NCBI RefSeq assembly: GCF_016937615.1
Contig: NZ_JAFHKI010000077.1
Location: forward strand, 1-32,021
DNA: 32,021 bases
Direction of reading: 5' to 3'
Source: Pseudomonas lactucae
Lineage (GTDB): Bacteria; Pseudomonadota; Gammaproteobacteria; Pseudomonadales; Pseudomonadaceae
Below are positions 16,558 to 24,321 of the stretch, one piece after another; within the stretch, counting starts at the first letter, position 1; every line of letters starts with the position of its first letter. The translations under genes and the position numbers were made by a program. The notes under the pieces are model-generated. The model saw only the letters and a list, made by a program, of their open reading frames with translations, had not been told where the DNA came from and did not search any database.

Positions 16558-17301
16558 TCAGGCACTGGCCACCGATGCAATGCAGGCTGCCTGCTCGGCG
16601 GCTGCAACCCTGCCGATCACCAGGATCGCCGGGCTCTTCAAGGCGAATGCCGTCGCGTCCTCATGCATGCGGGACAGCTCGCTGCGACACTCACGCTGCT
16701 GAGGCAGCGATGCATTTTCGATCATCGCCACCGGCATATCCGCCGCCATCCCACCGTCGAGCAATTGCCGACGAATCTCTTCCAGCTTCGCCACGCCCAT
16801 GTACACCACCAGCGTCGTCCCGCCTTCGGCCAGCGCGCGCCAATTGAGGCTGCTGTCGTCTTGCGTGTGCGCCGTGACCAGGGTCACACCTCGGCTCACA
16901 CCCCGCAAGGTCAAAGGAATCGCACAATGGGTCGCGCCCGCCAAGCCGGCGGTAATCCCGTTGACCAGCTCCACCTCGACGCCGCGTTCGCGCAGCCACA
17001 CAGCCTCTTCGCCACCGCGTCCGAAAATGCATGGATCACCGCCCTTGAGCCGCACCACACACTTGCCCTGGCGCGCGTAACGCAGCATCAGGCGGTGGAT
17101 AAAGTCCTGCGGGGTCGAGCGGCAGCCGCCGCGTTTACCCACGGTGATCACCCGCGCCTCGGCGCAGTGCTCCAGTATCGCCGGGTTGACCAGGTCATCG
17201 ATCAACACCACATCGGCGGCGTGCATGGCGCGTACCGCCTTGAGGGTCAACAACTCCGGGTCGCCGGGGCCTGCGCCCACCAGCCAGACTTTTGCATTCA
17301 T
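16558..17301 (-). CDS. cobA: Uroporphyrinogen-III C-methyltransferase
   Basis: A 247-residue SAM-dependent enzyme that methylates uroporphyrinogen III twice to precorrin-2, the precursor of siroheme (nitrite and sulfite reductase cofactor) and cobalamin. The SAM-binding start GAGPGDPELLTLKA and the motif RLKGGDPCIFGRGGEE are diagnostic; position five of the latter is Cys where Phe is more usual. It is a single SUMT domain, not the CysG fusion. The ATG at 17301 follows GAGGGAA; the longer frame to 17784 is the shadow of the kinase gene. It is the last gene of the nas transcription unit, 26 bases after the kinase gene. Confidence 0.95.
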   Translation of the reverse strand: MNAKVWLVGAGPGDPELLTLKAVRAMHAADVVLIDDLVNPAILEHCAEARVITVGKRGGCRSTPQDFIHRLMLRYARQGKCVVRLKGGDPCIFGRGGEEAVWLRERGVEVELVNGITAGLAGATHCAIPLTLRGVSRGVTLVTAHTQDDSSLNWRALAEGGTTLVVYMGVAKLEEIRRQLLDGGMAADMPVAMIENASLPQQRECRSELSRMHEDATAFALKSPAILVIGRVAAAEQAACIASVASA

Positions 17302-17327
17302 GGGGGTTCCCTCGTGTGGAGATGACA

Positions 17328-18998
17328 TCAGCTGTGAAAAAGTGAATACAGCAGCACCAGGTTGATCAGCAGAGACAGCAGTGCCAGGGTTCGCCAGACC
17401 TTCAAGGGCTCGCGCTCCAGCAACGGCCTGGGGCGAATGCTCAGCTCTTGGCGGTCTGCGTGTTCCAGGACCAGCAACCATTCTTCTGCGGTTTCGTAGC
17501 GTTGTGCCGGTTGCGCCGCCACCGCCCGTTCCAGGCTCAGTGGCAGCCAATCCGGCAGGTCGGGGCGATAACGACTCGCGTTGACCGGTTGGGCGAATTT
17601 GGGACGTTGGAAGGCCTCGATTTCGCCGTAGGGGTAATGCCCGGTCAGCAGGTAATACAGCGTGACGCCCACGCTGTATAAATCCTGCCGGGCCGTAGGC
17701 CGCTCGCCATTGAAGGCTTCGGGCGCAATAAAGCTTGGGGTACCGGGCAGTACATGGGCGCGGTCTTCTGAAAGGCCCGGGCAATACGCCAGACCAAAAT
17801 CCAGCACGCGCAGTTCACCGTCGTCCCCCAGCAGAAGGTTTTCCGGCTTGATATCGCGGTGCAGGATCTGCCGCCGGTGCAGCATGCCCACGGCCCGCAG
17901 CAAACGCTCGGCTACAGCCTGCCATTGCGCCAGGGGCAATGGGCCCTGGCGTTGGAACAGTTCGGCCAGGGTTTGCCCGGAATATTCGCGCATGACGTAG
18001 TACAAATGCTGGCGTGCGCTGGCCGCATGTACTTCAGGAAACGCCCGCCCGGCCACCCGCCGCAGAAACCATTCCTCCGACAACAGTGCCTGGCCGGCGT
18101 CGTTGTCGTCGTCGCGGGTCAGGGGCAGGGTTTTCAGGAGCCAGGGTTGTTGTTGGGCATCGCGCACCCGATACAGCAACGACTGTCGGCTGTGGGCCAG
18201 TACCGCATCCACCTGCCAACCTTCAAAGTATTGGCCGGGTTTCAGCGGCGGTGGCAAAGGCCATTGTTGTAATTGCACCAGGGCATCGCCCAGGGTGGCT
18301 TCGCCGAGGGTATCGATACGTACCAGCAAGGCGCTGGCATTGTCTTGGCTGCCGGCCAGGTGTGCAGCGTTGATCAGAGTGTTGACTGCCAGGTCCAGGT
18401 CAGCTTGCTCGCGCAGGATCGCACGGATGCTGTGATCGCCCAGGGTGGCCCACACGCCATCGCTGAGCAGCAGGAAGCACTCGCCTTCGCGCAACTGGCC
18501 ATCGAGAAAATCCACCACCAGGTGCTGATCCAGGCCAAGGGCGCGCTTGAGCACATGCTGCATGCCCGGCTGCTCCCATACGTGATCCTCGCTGATGCGC
18601 TGCAACTCGCCGTCCAGCCAGCGATAGGCCCGGCAGTCACCCACATGCGCCAGAGTGAAGCGCTGGCCGCGAAACACCAGGGCACTGAGGGTGGTCAGCA
18701 ATGGCTGCCCGCCGCCATTGGCCTGCAGCCAGCGATTCTGTGCAAGCAGCAAGCGCTCCAGCGCCTGGGCCACCCCCCAGGTTTGCGGCGTGGCGTAGTA
18801 ATCCAGGGCCAGGGCCTGCAAGGTTGAGCGTGCGGCCAGGCCGCCGTCGGCGCACTGGCTGACACCGTCGGCCATGGCACACAGGTAACCTTTGCTCGCG
18901 GCCAGTTCCGCCACGGGTGTCACCACCCGCAGCGCATCCTGGTTTTCGGCCCGTGGGCCGATGGCGCTGGCCTGGGCAACGCTCAGTTGCAGGCTCAT
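17328..18998 (-). CDS. PP2C phosphatase - Ser/Thr kinase fusion with C-terminal membrane anchor
   Basis: A 556-residue signalling protein. The N-terminal PP2C-type phosphatase (about 1-230) has metal-binding D21, D44-G45, D180-G181 and D219. The eukaryotic-like kinase (about 258-515) has K289, the catalytic HRDIKPEN (380-387) and DFG (400-402); its glycine loop is degenerate. A single membrane helix (about 536-553) ends the protein, placing both domains in the cytoplasm. The ATG overlaps the nasA stop by one base (TGATG), so it is translationally coupled to the nitrate transporter. The same gene pair exists in P. aeruginosa (PA1782-PA1783, from memory). Both enzymatic domains look active. The target is unknown; the nitrate transporter or the reductases are natural guesses. 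Confidence 0.92.
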   Translation of the reverse strand: MSLQLSVAQASAIGPRAENQDALRVVTPVAELAASKGYLCAMADGVSQCADGGLAARSTLQALALDYYATPQTWGVAQALERLLLAQNRWLQANGGGQPLLTTLSALVFRGQRFTLAHVGDCRAYRWLDGELQRISEDHVWEQPGMQHVLKRALGLDQHLVVDFLDGQLREGECFLLLSDGVWATLGDHSIRAILREQADLDLAVNTLINAAHLAGSQDNASALLVRIDTLGEATLGDALVQLQQWPLPPPLKPGQYFEGWQVDAVLAHSRQSLLYRVRDAQQQPWLLKTLPLTRDDDNDAGQALLSEEWFLRRVAGRAFPEVHAASARQHLYYVMREYSGQTLAELFQRQGPLPLAQWQAVAERLLRAVGMLHRRQILHRDIKPENLLLGDDGELRVLDFGLAYCPGLSEDRAHVLPGTPSFIAPEAFNGERPTARQDLYSVGVTLYYLLTGHYPYGEIEAFQRPKFAQPVNASRYRPDLPDWLPLSLERAVAAQPAQRYETAEEWLLVLEHADRQELSIRPRPLLEREPLKVWRTLALLSLLINLVLLYSLFHS

Positions 18999-20209
18999 CA
19001 GACGCGCGCGGCGGTCACGGCGGCCGAACCCCAGGTGGTTCTCCAGCGACGCTTGACGCCATGCAGGCCAAACCAGGCCAGCACGCCCAGGCTGGCGAAC
19101 AGCCACAGGGCCAACTGATAGCTGCCGGTGCTCTGCTTGATCGCACCCATGCCCGCCGCGAGGGCGAAACCACCGATGCCGCCGGCCATGCCGATCAGCC
19201 CGGTCATCACGCCGATCTCACGACGAAAGCGCTGCGGCACCAGTTGGAACACCGCGCCATTGCCCGCGCCCAGGCCGAGCATGGTGCAGACGAACAGTGC
19301 CAGCGCCGCGTAGGAGCTGGGCAGGTTGAAACCCACCGCCGCGATGCAGATCGCCGCCACGCTGTACATGCCGAGCAGAGTACGAATGCCGCCGAAGCGA
19401 TCGGCCAGGGCGCCGCCCAGGGGACGCATCAGACTGCCACCGAACACGCAGGCAGCGGTGTAGTAGCCGGCGGTCACCGGGCTCAGGCCGTACTGGTCGT
19501 TGAAGTAGCCGGGCAGGGCACTGGCCAGGCCGATAAAGCCGCCGAAGGTCACGCTGTAGAAAAACATGAACCACCAGCTGTCGCGGTCGCCCAGGGCCTT
19601 GAAGTAGTCAGCCATGGATTTGGCTTTCGGACGCTCAGGGGCATTTTGCGCGAGCCAGGCAAAGACGATCAGGGTCAGGATCAGCGGAATCAGTGCGAAA
19701 CCGAACACATTGCTCCAGCCAAACGCCGCCGCCAGTACCGGCGCCAGCAGGGCGGCGAATACAGTGCCCGAGTTACCGGCACCGGCGATGCCCATGGCCT
19801 TGCCTTGATGCTCGGCCGGGTACCACTGCGACGCCAACGGCAGGGCCACGGCGAACGAGGCCCCGGCCATGCCGAGGAACAGCCCCAGCAGCAAAGCTTG
19901 CTCATAGCTGTGGATCCCCAGTTTCCAGGCGCCGAACAAGGCCACAATCACAATCACCTGGCCGATCATCCCCGCGGTCTTGGGCGACAGCCTGTCCGCC
20001 AGCATGCCCATCAGGAAGCGCAGCACCGCGCCGGCCAGGATCGGCGTAGCCACCATCAGGCCGCGCTGCTGGGTGGTCAACTGCAAGTCCGCGGCGATCT
20101 GCACCGCCAGGGGGCCCAGCAAATACCAGACCATGAAGCTCAGGTCGAAATACAGGAACGCGGCAAACAGGGTCGGGGTGTGCCCGGATTTCCAGAAGCT
20201 TGATTTCAT
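18998..20209 (-). CDS. nasA: Nitrate/nitrite transporter NasA (MFS, NNP family)
   Basis: A 403-residue inner-membrane carrier with twelve predicted membrane helices. The nitrate signature GIAGAGNSGT and the following conserved glycine-rich helices mark the NNP subfamily of assimilatory nitrate importers. The ATG at 20209 has GAGGTG five bases upstream. The open frame above it to 20320 is leader RNA, not protein. Its transcription looks to be controlled by a sigma-54 promoter and a NasT antitermination leader (listed separately). The kinase gene is coupled downstream. Confidence 0.95.
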   Translation of the reverse strand: MKSSFWKSGHTPTLFAAFLYFDLSFMVWYLLGPLAVQIAADLQLTTQQRGLMVATPILAGAVLRFLMGMLADRLSPKTAGMIGQVIVIVALFGAWKLGIHSYEQALLLGLFLGMAGASFAVALPLASQWYPAEHQGKAMGIAGAGNSGTVFAALLAPVLAAAFGWSNVFGFALIPLILTLIVFAWLAQNAPERPKAKSMADYFKALGDRDSWWFMFFYSVTFGGFIGLASALPGYFNDQYGLSPVTAGYYTAACVFGGSLMRPLGGALADRFGGIRTLLGMYSVAAICIAAVGFNLPSSYAALALFVCTMLGLGAGNGAVFQLVPQRFRREIGVMTGLIGMAGGIGGFALAAGMGAIKQSTGSYQLALWLFASLGVLAWFGLHGVKRRWRTTWGSAAVTAARV

Positions 20210-20279
20210 CACGCACCTCAACGGTTGGGAGTCTTGTAAGAAGGCCTGTGATGGAGTCGCCGACAAAGGCCACCCCACC

Positions 20280-20299
20280 GGCCCCGTGCTGCCGGGGCC
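20280..20299 (-). other. Strong hairpin in the nasA leader
   Basis: GGCCCCG and CGGGGCC arms pair perfectly around a six-base loop, a few bases downstream of the leader terminator on the nasA transcript. It is not followed by T residues. It may protect the 5' end of read-through RNA or act as a pause. Confidence 0.5.
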
Positions 20300-20305
20300 A
20301 AAACG

Positions 20306-20352
20306 AAAAAACGCCGCCACCGGGTTCGCGAGGGCAAACCGGATGTGCGACG
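20306..20352 (-). terminator. Regulated leader terminator upstream of nasA
   Basis: On the minus strand CGTCGC-(A)-CA-(T)-CCGG pairs with CCGGTGGCGGCG across an inner GGTTTGC/GCGAACC stem, followed directly by six T. Its left arm starts within the right arm of the second ANTAR hairpin, so the two structures exclude each other. That is the expected design for NasT antitermination. Confidence 0.75.
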
Positions 20353-20387
20353 TCTTTGTCGTGGAGGGGCAACCGCCGTTGGTTACC
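20348..20387 (-). ncRNA. ANTAR-target leader RNA (two hexaloop hairpins) for NasT
   Basis: Two hairpins on the nasA transcript. P1 (20387-20368) is a seven-pair stem GGTAACC/GGTTGCC with hexaloop AACGGC. P2 (20361-20348) is CGAC/GTCG with hexaloop AAAGAC. Both loops have A at position 1 and G at position 4, the published ANTAR recognition rule, and they are six bases apart. P2 overlaps the left arm of the terminator. When NasS releases NasT in nitrate, NasT should hold P1-P2 and let transcription reach nasA. Confidence 0.8.
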
Positions 20388-20400
20388 TGTGATGTTTGTT

Positions 20401-20419
20401 TAGCAAGAGATGAGCCAAA
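20401..20419 (-). promoter_or_regulatory. Sigma-54 (RpoN) promoter of nasA
   Basis: Minus-strand TGGCTC-N5-TTGCT has the required GG and GC pairs ten bases apart. The predicted start is near 20391, only a few bases before the first ANTAR hairpin. It lies directly after the nasT stop, giving nasA its own nitrogen-controlled transcript. Confidence 0.7.
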
Positions 20420-20995
20420 TCAGCCGAGCAGCTCACTCATGGCGATAATCTGCTCCGCCACCTGGATCAGTTTCTGCTGGCGGCTCATGGCTTGGCGGCG
20501 CATCAGGGTGTACGCCTGCTCCTCATTGCAGTCCTTCATTTTCATCAGCATGCCCTTGGCCAGCTCGATGCGCTTGCGCTCGGCCAGCTGCTGGTCACGG
20601 GCTTGCAGCTGGGCGCGCAGGGCCTGGTCGCTTTCGAAGCGGGCCATGGCCACGTCAAGGATCGGCTGCAGGCGCTGGGCCTGGATGCCTTCGACGATGT
20701 AGGCGCTGACGCCGGACTTGATCGCCTGGCGCATCACGTTCGGGTCGTGTTCGTCGGTAAACATCACAATCGGTCGCGGCTGGTCGCGGCTGACCAGCAC
20801 CACTTGCTCCATCACATCACGGCCCGGTGACTCGGTATCGATCAGGATCACGTCCGGGCGCACCGTTTCGACGCGCGCCGGCAAATCGATAATCAGGCCG
20901 GACTCATCGATCACCTCAAAACCGGCCTCGATCAGTGCGGTTCTGAGACGCCCGACTTTGCGTGGGGTGTCATTGATCAACAGGATTCGCAGCAT
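20420..20995 (-). CDS. nasT: Nitrate-responsive antiterminator NasT (receiver-like + ANTAR)
   Basis: A 191-residue RNA-binding regulator. The receiver-like domain (about 1-120) includes D53 in LIDTESP. It is followed by an ANTAR domain (about 126-187, with RKRIELAKGMLMKMK and AEQIIAM). NasT is held by NasS without nitrate and, when freed, binds the leader of nitrate-assimilation mRNAs. The ATG at 20995 has AGGAG six to seven bases upstream and lies 13 bases after nasS, so the two are an operon. Its likely target leader begins right after its own stop codon. Confidence 0.95.
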   Translation of the reverse strand: MLRILLINDTPRKVGRLRTALIEAGFEVIDESGLIIDLPARVETVRPDVILIDTESPGRDVMEQVVLVSRDQPRPIVMFTDEHDPNVMRQAIKSGVSAYIVEGIQAQRLQPILDVAMARFESDQALRAQLQARDQQLAERKRIELAKGMLMKMKDCNEEQAYTLMRRQAMSRQQKLIQVAEQIIAMSELLG

Positions 20996-21008
20996 GGACG
21001 TGCTCCTG

Positions 21009-22235
21009 TCAGCGCAAGGCTTGGCGGTTGGCGGGTGCGGCCAGCGCGTGCAGGCGAAAGCTGCGGGCGTAGCCGGCCGGGTCGGAGCCGTCCCAGACCT
21101 TGCCGTCGATCAATTGGCTGCTACGCATGTCCTGGCCCGCGGCGGTGATGCCCAGCGCCGTGGCCGCCTGGCGATACAGCGCCAGTTGCTGCACCTGGCG
21201 GGCAACGCCGAGGTAGTCGGGGTCGTCACGCAGCAGGCCCCAGCGACGAAACTGGGTCATGAACCACATGCCGTCGCAGAGGTACGGCAGGTTCACCTCG
21301 CCACCGGCAAAAAAGCGCAGGGCGTGGGGGTCCTGCCATTGGTTGCCCAGGCCGTCGTCATAGGCGCCCAGCAGGCGCGGTTCGATGCAGTTGAGCGGGG
21401 TGTCGAGGTAATCGCGGCCACTGAGCAGTTGCGCGGTGGAGCGGCGGTTTTCATTGCTCTCTTCAATAAAACGGCTGGCTTCGAGGATAGCCATCACCAG
21501 CACGCGGGCGGTATTGGGGTATTGGTCGACGAAAGCCTGGGTGCAGCCGAGGACCTTTTCCGGATGATTGGGCCAGATCGCTTGGCTGGTGGCCAGGGTA
21601 AAGCCCTGGTTTTGCACGACGGCGCTGGCGCTCCAGGGTTCGCCGACGCAGAAACCATCAATACGTCCGGCTTGCAGGTGCGCGACCATTTGCGGCGGCG
21701 GGACCACGACGCTGTCCACGTCCTGCAACGGATGAATACCCTGGCTCGCCAGCCAGTAATACAGCCACATGGCGTGGGTACCTGTGGGAAAGGTCTGAGC
21801 GAAGGTCAGTTTTGTTCGGCTTTGGTGCACATGGCGGTCCAGTGCCTCAGGAGTGACCACCCCTTGCTGCTGCAACTCGTGGGACAGGTTGATGCTTTGA
21901 CCGTTCTGGTTCAGGCCCATCAACACGGCCATGTCGGTGGGCACGACGCCGCCAATGCCCAGGTGTACGGCGTAGATCAGCCCGTACAGGCTGTGGGCCG
22001 CGTCCAGTTCGCCGCTGACCAGCTTGTCCCGCAGGTTGGCCCATGAGGACTGGCGCTTGAGGTTCAGGGTCAGGCCATAGGGTTGAGCGAAGCCCTGGGT
22101 GGCCGCGACCACCAGGGACGCACAATCGCTCAAGGCCATGAAGCCCAGGTCGAGGCTGCTCTTTTCCGGGGCATCACTGCCGTTGACCCATGCCAGCGGA
22201 TCGTTCATCGGGCTGTTGCCAACCGAATCGTTCAT
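21009..22235 (-). CDS. nasS: Nitrate sensor NasS (NrtA/CmpA-type binding protein, cytoplasmic)
   Basis: A 408-residue protein of the NrtA/CmpA substrate-binding family. It has no signal peptide or lipobox, so it should stay in the cytoplasm, unlike the periplasmic binding proteins of ABC transporters. The segment GRIDGFCVGEPW is typical of the nitrate-binding fold. It works with NasT as a two-part switch. The ATG at 22235 has GGTAGG upstream; GTG and TTG codons just before it are in frame. A sigma-54-type promoter and a terminator-like hairpin lie in its own leader. Confidence 0.93.
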   Translation of the reverse strand: MNDSVGNSPMNDPLAWVNGSDAPEKSSLDLGFMALSDCASLVVAATQGFAQPYGLTLNLKRQSSWANLRDKLVSGELDAAHSLYGLIYAVHLGIGGVVPTDMAVLMGLNQNGQSINLSHELQQQGVVTPEALDRHVHQSRTKLTFAQTFPTGTHAMWLYYWLASQGIHPLQDVDSVVVPPPQMVAHLQAGRIDGFCVGEPWSASAVVQNQGFTLATSQAIWPNHPEKVLGCTQAFVDQYPNTARVLVMAILEASRFIEESNENRRSTAQLLSGRDYLDTPLNCIEPRLLGAYDDGLGNQWQDPHALRFFAGGEVNLPYLCDGMWFMTQFRRWGLLRDDPDYLGVARQVQQLALYRQAATALGITAAGQDMRSSQLIDGKVWDGSDPAGYARSFRLHALAAPANRQALR

Positions 22236-22255
22236 CAACACCTACCTTTTCTTTC

Positions 22256-22310
22256 AAAAAAAAGCGTCGCTCCCTCGGATGGCGCTGCAAGCCATTGCGG
22301 GTAACGACGC
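22256..22310 (-). terminator. Terminator-like hairpin in the nasS leader
   Basis: On the minus strand GCGTCG pairs with CGACGC, with an inner ATGGC/GCCAT stem, followed by eight T, ending about 21 bases before the nasS ATG. It points into nasS, so it should either attenuate nasS or be overcome by an antiterminator. I see AACGGC upstream but no convincing second ANTAR hairpin. Confidence 0.65.
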
Positions 22311-22361
22311 CTTTGTCCGTAAGCCCGTTCCGCCGTTGGCGCGTGCTTTGATACAGAGTGC

Positions 22362-22379
22362 AAAGCAAGGCACATGCCA
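22362..22379 (-). promoter_or_regulatory. Sigma-54 (RpoN) promoter of nasS-nasT
   Basis: Minus-strand TGGCAT-N5-TTGCT keeps the GG and GC pairs ten bases apart and matches the consensus closely. The predicted start is near 22354, leaving a leader of about 120 bases that contains the terminator-like hairpin. No clear NtrC sites were identified. Confidence 0.65.
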
Positions 22380-22483
22380 CGGATCGACAGGTCAGCCGGC
22401 CGTCAACTTTCCATCAAGATTGAAACCGGGCGGCCTCGCAGTATGGCCGCTTCCCACTCCCGGTCCGCTTCAGGAAACCCAAG

Positions 22484-23845
22484 GTGTACGTTGACTTCAC
22501 TGCATTGATGCTTCGCCTCGGGCTTTGCCGCTGGCTGCTGTTTGTCGCGTTGATGCTGGGAAACAGGCTGGTCGTTGGCGCGACCTATGAGGCACGGGAT
22601 GAGAGTCTGCACAGCGTCTTCAGCGCCTTGTCGGTGCCCTTGGGCGTGCCGGTGGTGGTAAGCCGGGAGGTTGCGCGCAAGCGCTTCACCGGGGTGCTGG
22701 AACTCGATGCATCGCAGCAGGCGCTGGAGTCGCTGGCGTTGCAATATAGCTTGATCTGGTACGGCGACGGGCAAGCGCTTTACCTCTATGACGCCAGCGA
22801 GGCGAAAAGCTCGGCGGTGGCGTTGCGGCATCTTTCCATAGACCGTTTTCGCGCCCTCATGCGGCGTTCGGGGCTCGATGAGACGCGCTATCCCTTACGC
22901 GGGAGCGAGGGTCGGACGTTCTATGTATCCGGGCCGCCCAACTATGTCGACCAGGTGTTGCGCCTGGCTCAATTGATGGACCGCCAACGCGCCGACCTCC
23001 GCATCGGCAGCCAGGCCTTTGGTGTGGTTCAAGTGCTCAACACCCATGTGGACGACCGCGAGTACGCCTTGGGCGACCAAAAGGTCAGGGTGCCGGGCAT
23101 GGCATCAACGATTGAAGCCCTGCTGGTCAGTGAGCACAAGGGCCCATTGGCGGACCGAAGCCTCGGAGTAATTGCCTATGCCGACACCAATAGCCTGCTG
23201 ATCAAGGGCAAACCTGCGCAGGTGAAGTTTATCGAACAGCTGGTGGCGCAGCTGGATACGCCCAAACGGGCCATCGAGGTCTCGTTGTGGCTGGTGGATG
23301 TGAACCGTGATGACATGAAGAAGCTGGATCTGGCCCGGAACAAAAAAACCACTGCTTCGAACGCACACATTCTGGATCCGCTGGAGGACAGACAATTGAT
23401 GGAGCAGATCACCTCCCTGGAACGCCGGCGCCGAGCCAGGGTGGTCACATTGCCGGTGATTCTCACCCAGGAGAATGTACCGGCCGTGTTCGAGGACAAC
23501 CACACCTTCTACCTGCCGGCCTCGGATAACGATCCCGCCGACTGGAAGCCTGTGCCTTACGGAGCGCAGGTGAGTGTGCTGCCGCGCATTGCCGAGGCGA
23601 ATCAGATCGAGATGTTGATCAAGGTCGAGGATGGTCGCCAGGTCCGTGAAGTCGGGCGGCGCGGTAAACCCACCGCCGTCGGGCGCGTGAGTGTGAGCAC
23701 CGTGGTGCGGGTACCTCAAGGCCGACGTCTGTGGCTCGGAGCGTTCAGGCGGGATGCGCGCGAGCAAGGGGAGGGTACGTCACGCACCGGCCCTGCCGAG
23801 GTTCGTCTGTTCGTGCTCCAGGCACGGGTCGTCAGCAGCGAATGA
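22484..23845 (+). CDS. Shortened InvG/SctC-type type III secretin (SPI-1 family)
   Basis: From memory this aligns through most of its 453 residues with Salmonella InvG, the outer-membrane ring of the SPI-1 injectisome. The N0 domain (about 35-105) has QYSLIWYGDGQALYLYDASE; N1 (about 108-170) has FYVSGPPNYVDQVL; N3 is about 228-262 (ADTNSLLIKG); the barrel is about 265-450 (LTQENVPAVF). It differs by deletion: the N1-N3 linker is short, about 20 residues are missing after residue 280, and the conserved secretin lip/gate motif between RRDAREQ and AEVRLFVL is gone, as is the C-terminal S-domain. A GTG at 22484 behind AGGA, or an ATG at 22508, could start it; a signal peptide follows (about 9-33). 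It is probably non-functional as a gate. Confidence 0.85.
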   Translation: MYVDFTALMLRLGLCRWLLFVALMLGNRLVVGATYEARDESLHSVFSALSVPLGVPVVVSREVARKRFTGVLELDASQQALESLALQYSLIWYGDGQALYLYDASEAKSSAVALRHLSIDRFRALMRRSGLDETRYPLRGSEGRTFYVSGPPNYVDQVLRLAQLMDRQRADLRIGSQAFGVVQVLNTHVDDREYALGDQKVRVPGMASTIEALLVSEHKGPLADRSLGVIAYADTNSLLIKGKPAQVKFIEQLVAQLDTPKRAIEVSLWLVDVNRDDMKKLDLARNKKTTASNAHILDPLEDRQLMEQITSLERRRRARVVTLPVILTQENVPAVFEDNHTFYLPASDNDPADWKPVPYGAQVSVLPRIAEANQIEMLIKVEDGRQVREVGRRGKPTAVGRVSVSTVVRVPQGRRLWLGAFRRDAREQGEGTSRTGPAEVRLFVLQARVVSSE

Positions 23846-23947
23846 CAGGAGATGGCGCCAACGCCGTTAAGCGCGGCGCGCTACGACCGCGTGCAACCTG
23901 CGTTTGTGCGACCGGGTCGTGATCTCTCTCCAATAAGGCCTTCATCC

Positions 23948-24166
23948 ATGCACCTGGAAATTCTTCTGCAGGAACAACTGGTAAGCCGCAAGCGCTTGGC
24001 CGCCTTTGCGCCTGGGAAAGTATTGCCGTTGGCTCCGACCGTCATTCACGGCGTCGAGGTACGGGTCAATGGCCAACTGTTTGCCCTGGGTGAATTGGTG
24101 CAGTTGGAAGATCGGCTGGGGGTTGAGCTGCACGAGGTTTATCAAGAGTGGGCGTCAGATGGATAA
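23948..24166 (+). CDS. SpaO/SctQ C-terminal SpoA-domain fragment
   Basis: A 72-residue product that matches only the last domain of SpaO, the C-ring/sorting-platform protein of SPI-1 secretion systems. NGQLFALGELVQLEDRLGVE is the surface-presentation (SpoA) signature, and the tail resembles the SpaO end LGVEIHEW. The ATG at 23948 has AAGG nine bases upstream. The frame runs back to 23852 without SpaO character. In intact systems a similar short SpaO is made by internal initiation, so the fragment could be a leftover of that start. It lies 102 bases after the secretin gene. Confidence 0.75.
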   Translation: MHLEILLQEQLVSRKRLAAFAPGKVLPLAPTVIHGVEVRVNGQLFALGELVQLEDRLGVELHEVYQEWASDG

Positions 24167-24321
24167 GGAAAGGTCCTACAGAATCATTCCTGAAATCGCT
24201 GAATGTATGGCTTTTCTCTTAGCGTGGCTTGTGCGGCGGGTTCTTATAGTCGTGACGTGGACGCTAGAGCCAGTACTGAAACTAAGGATTTCAATGTCAG
24301 TAGTCGGATGCCGAGGACGTT

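Noticed and set aside
18917..20203. 428-residue plus-strand frame opposite nasA
   Set aside because: Gln/His/Gly-rich shadow of a membrane protein gene.
20224..20320. Extension of nasA into its leader
   Set aside because: This stretch is the hairpin-rich part of the antitermination leader, and the ATG at 20209 has a clear ribosome-binding site.
23852..23947. Longer start for the SpaO-like fragment
   Set aside because: GGAG touches the ATG with no spacing, and the extra 32 residues do not resemble SpaO.
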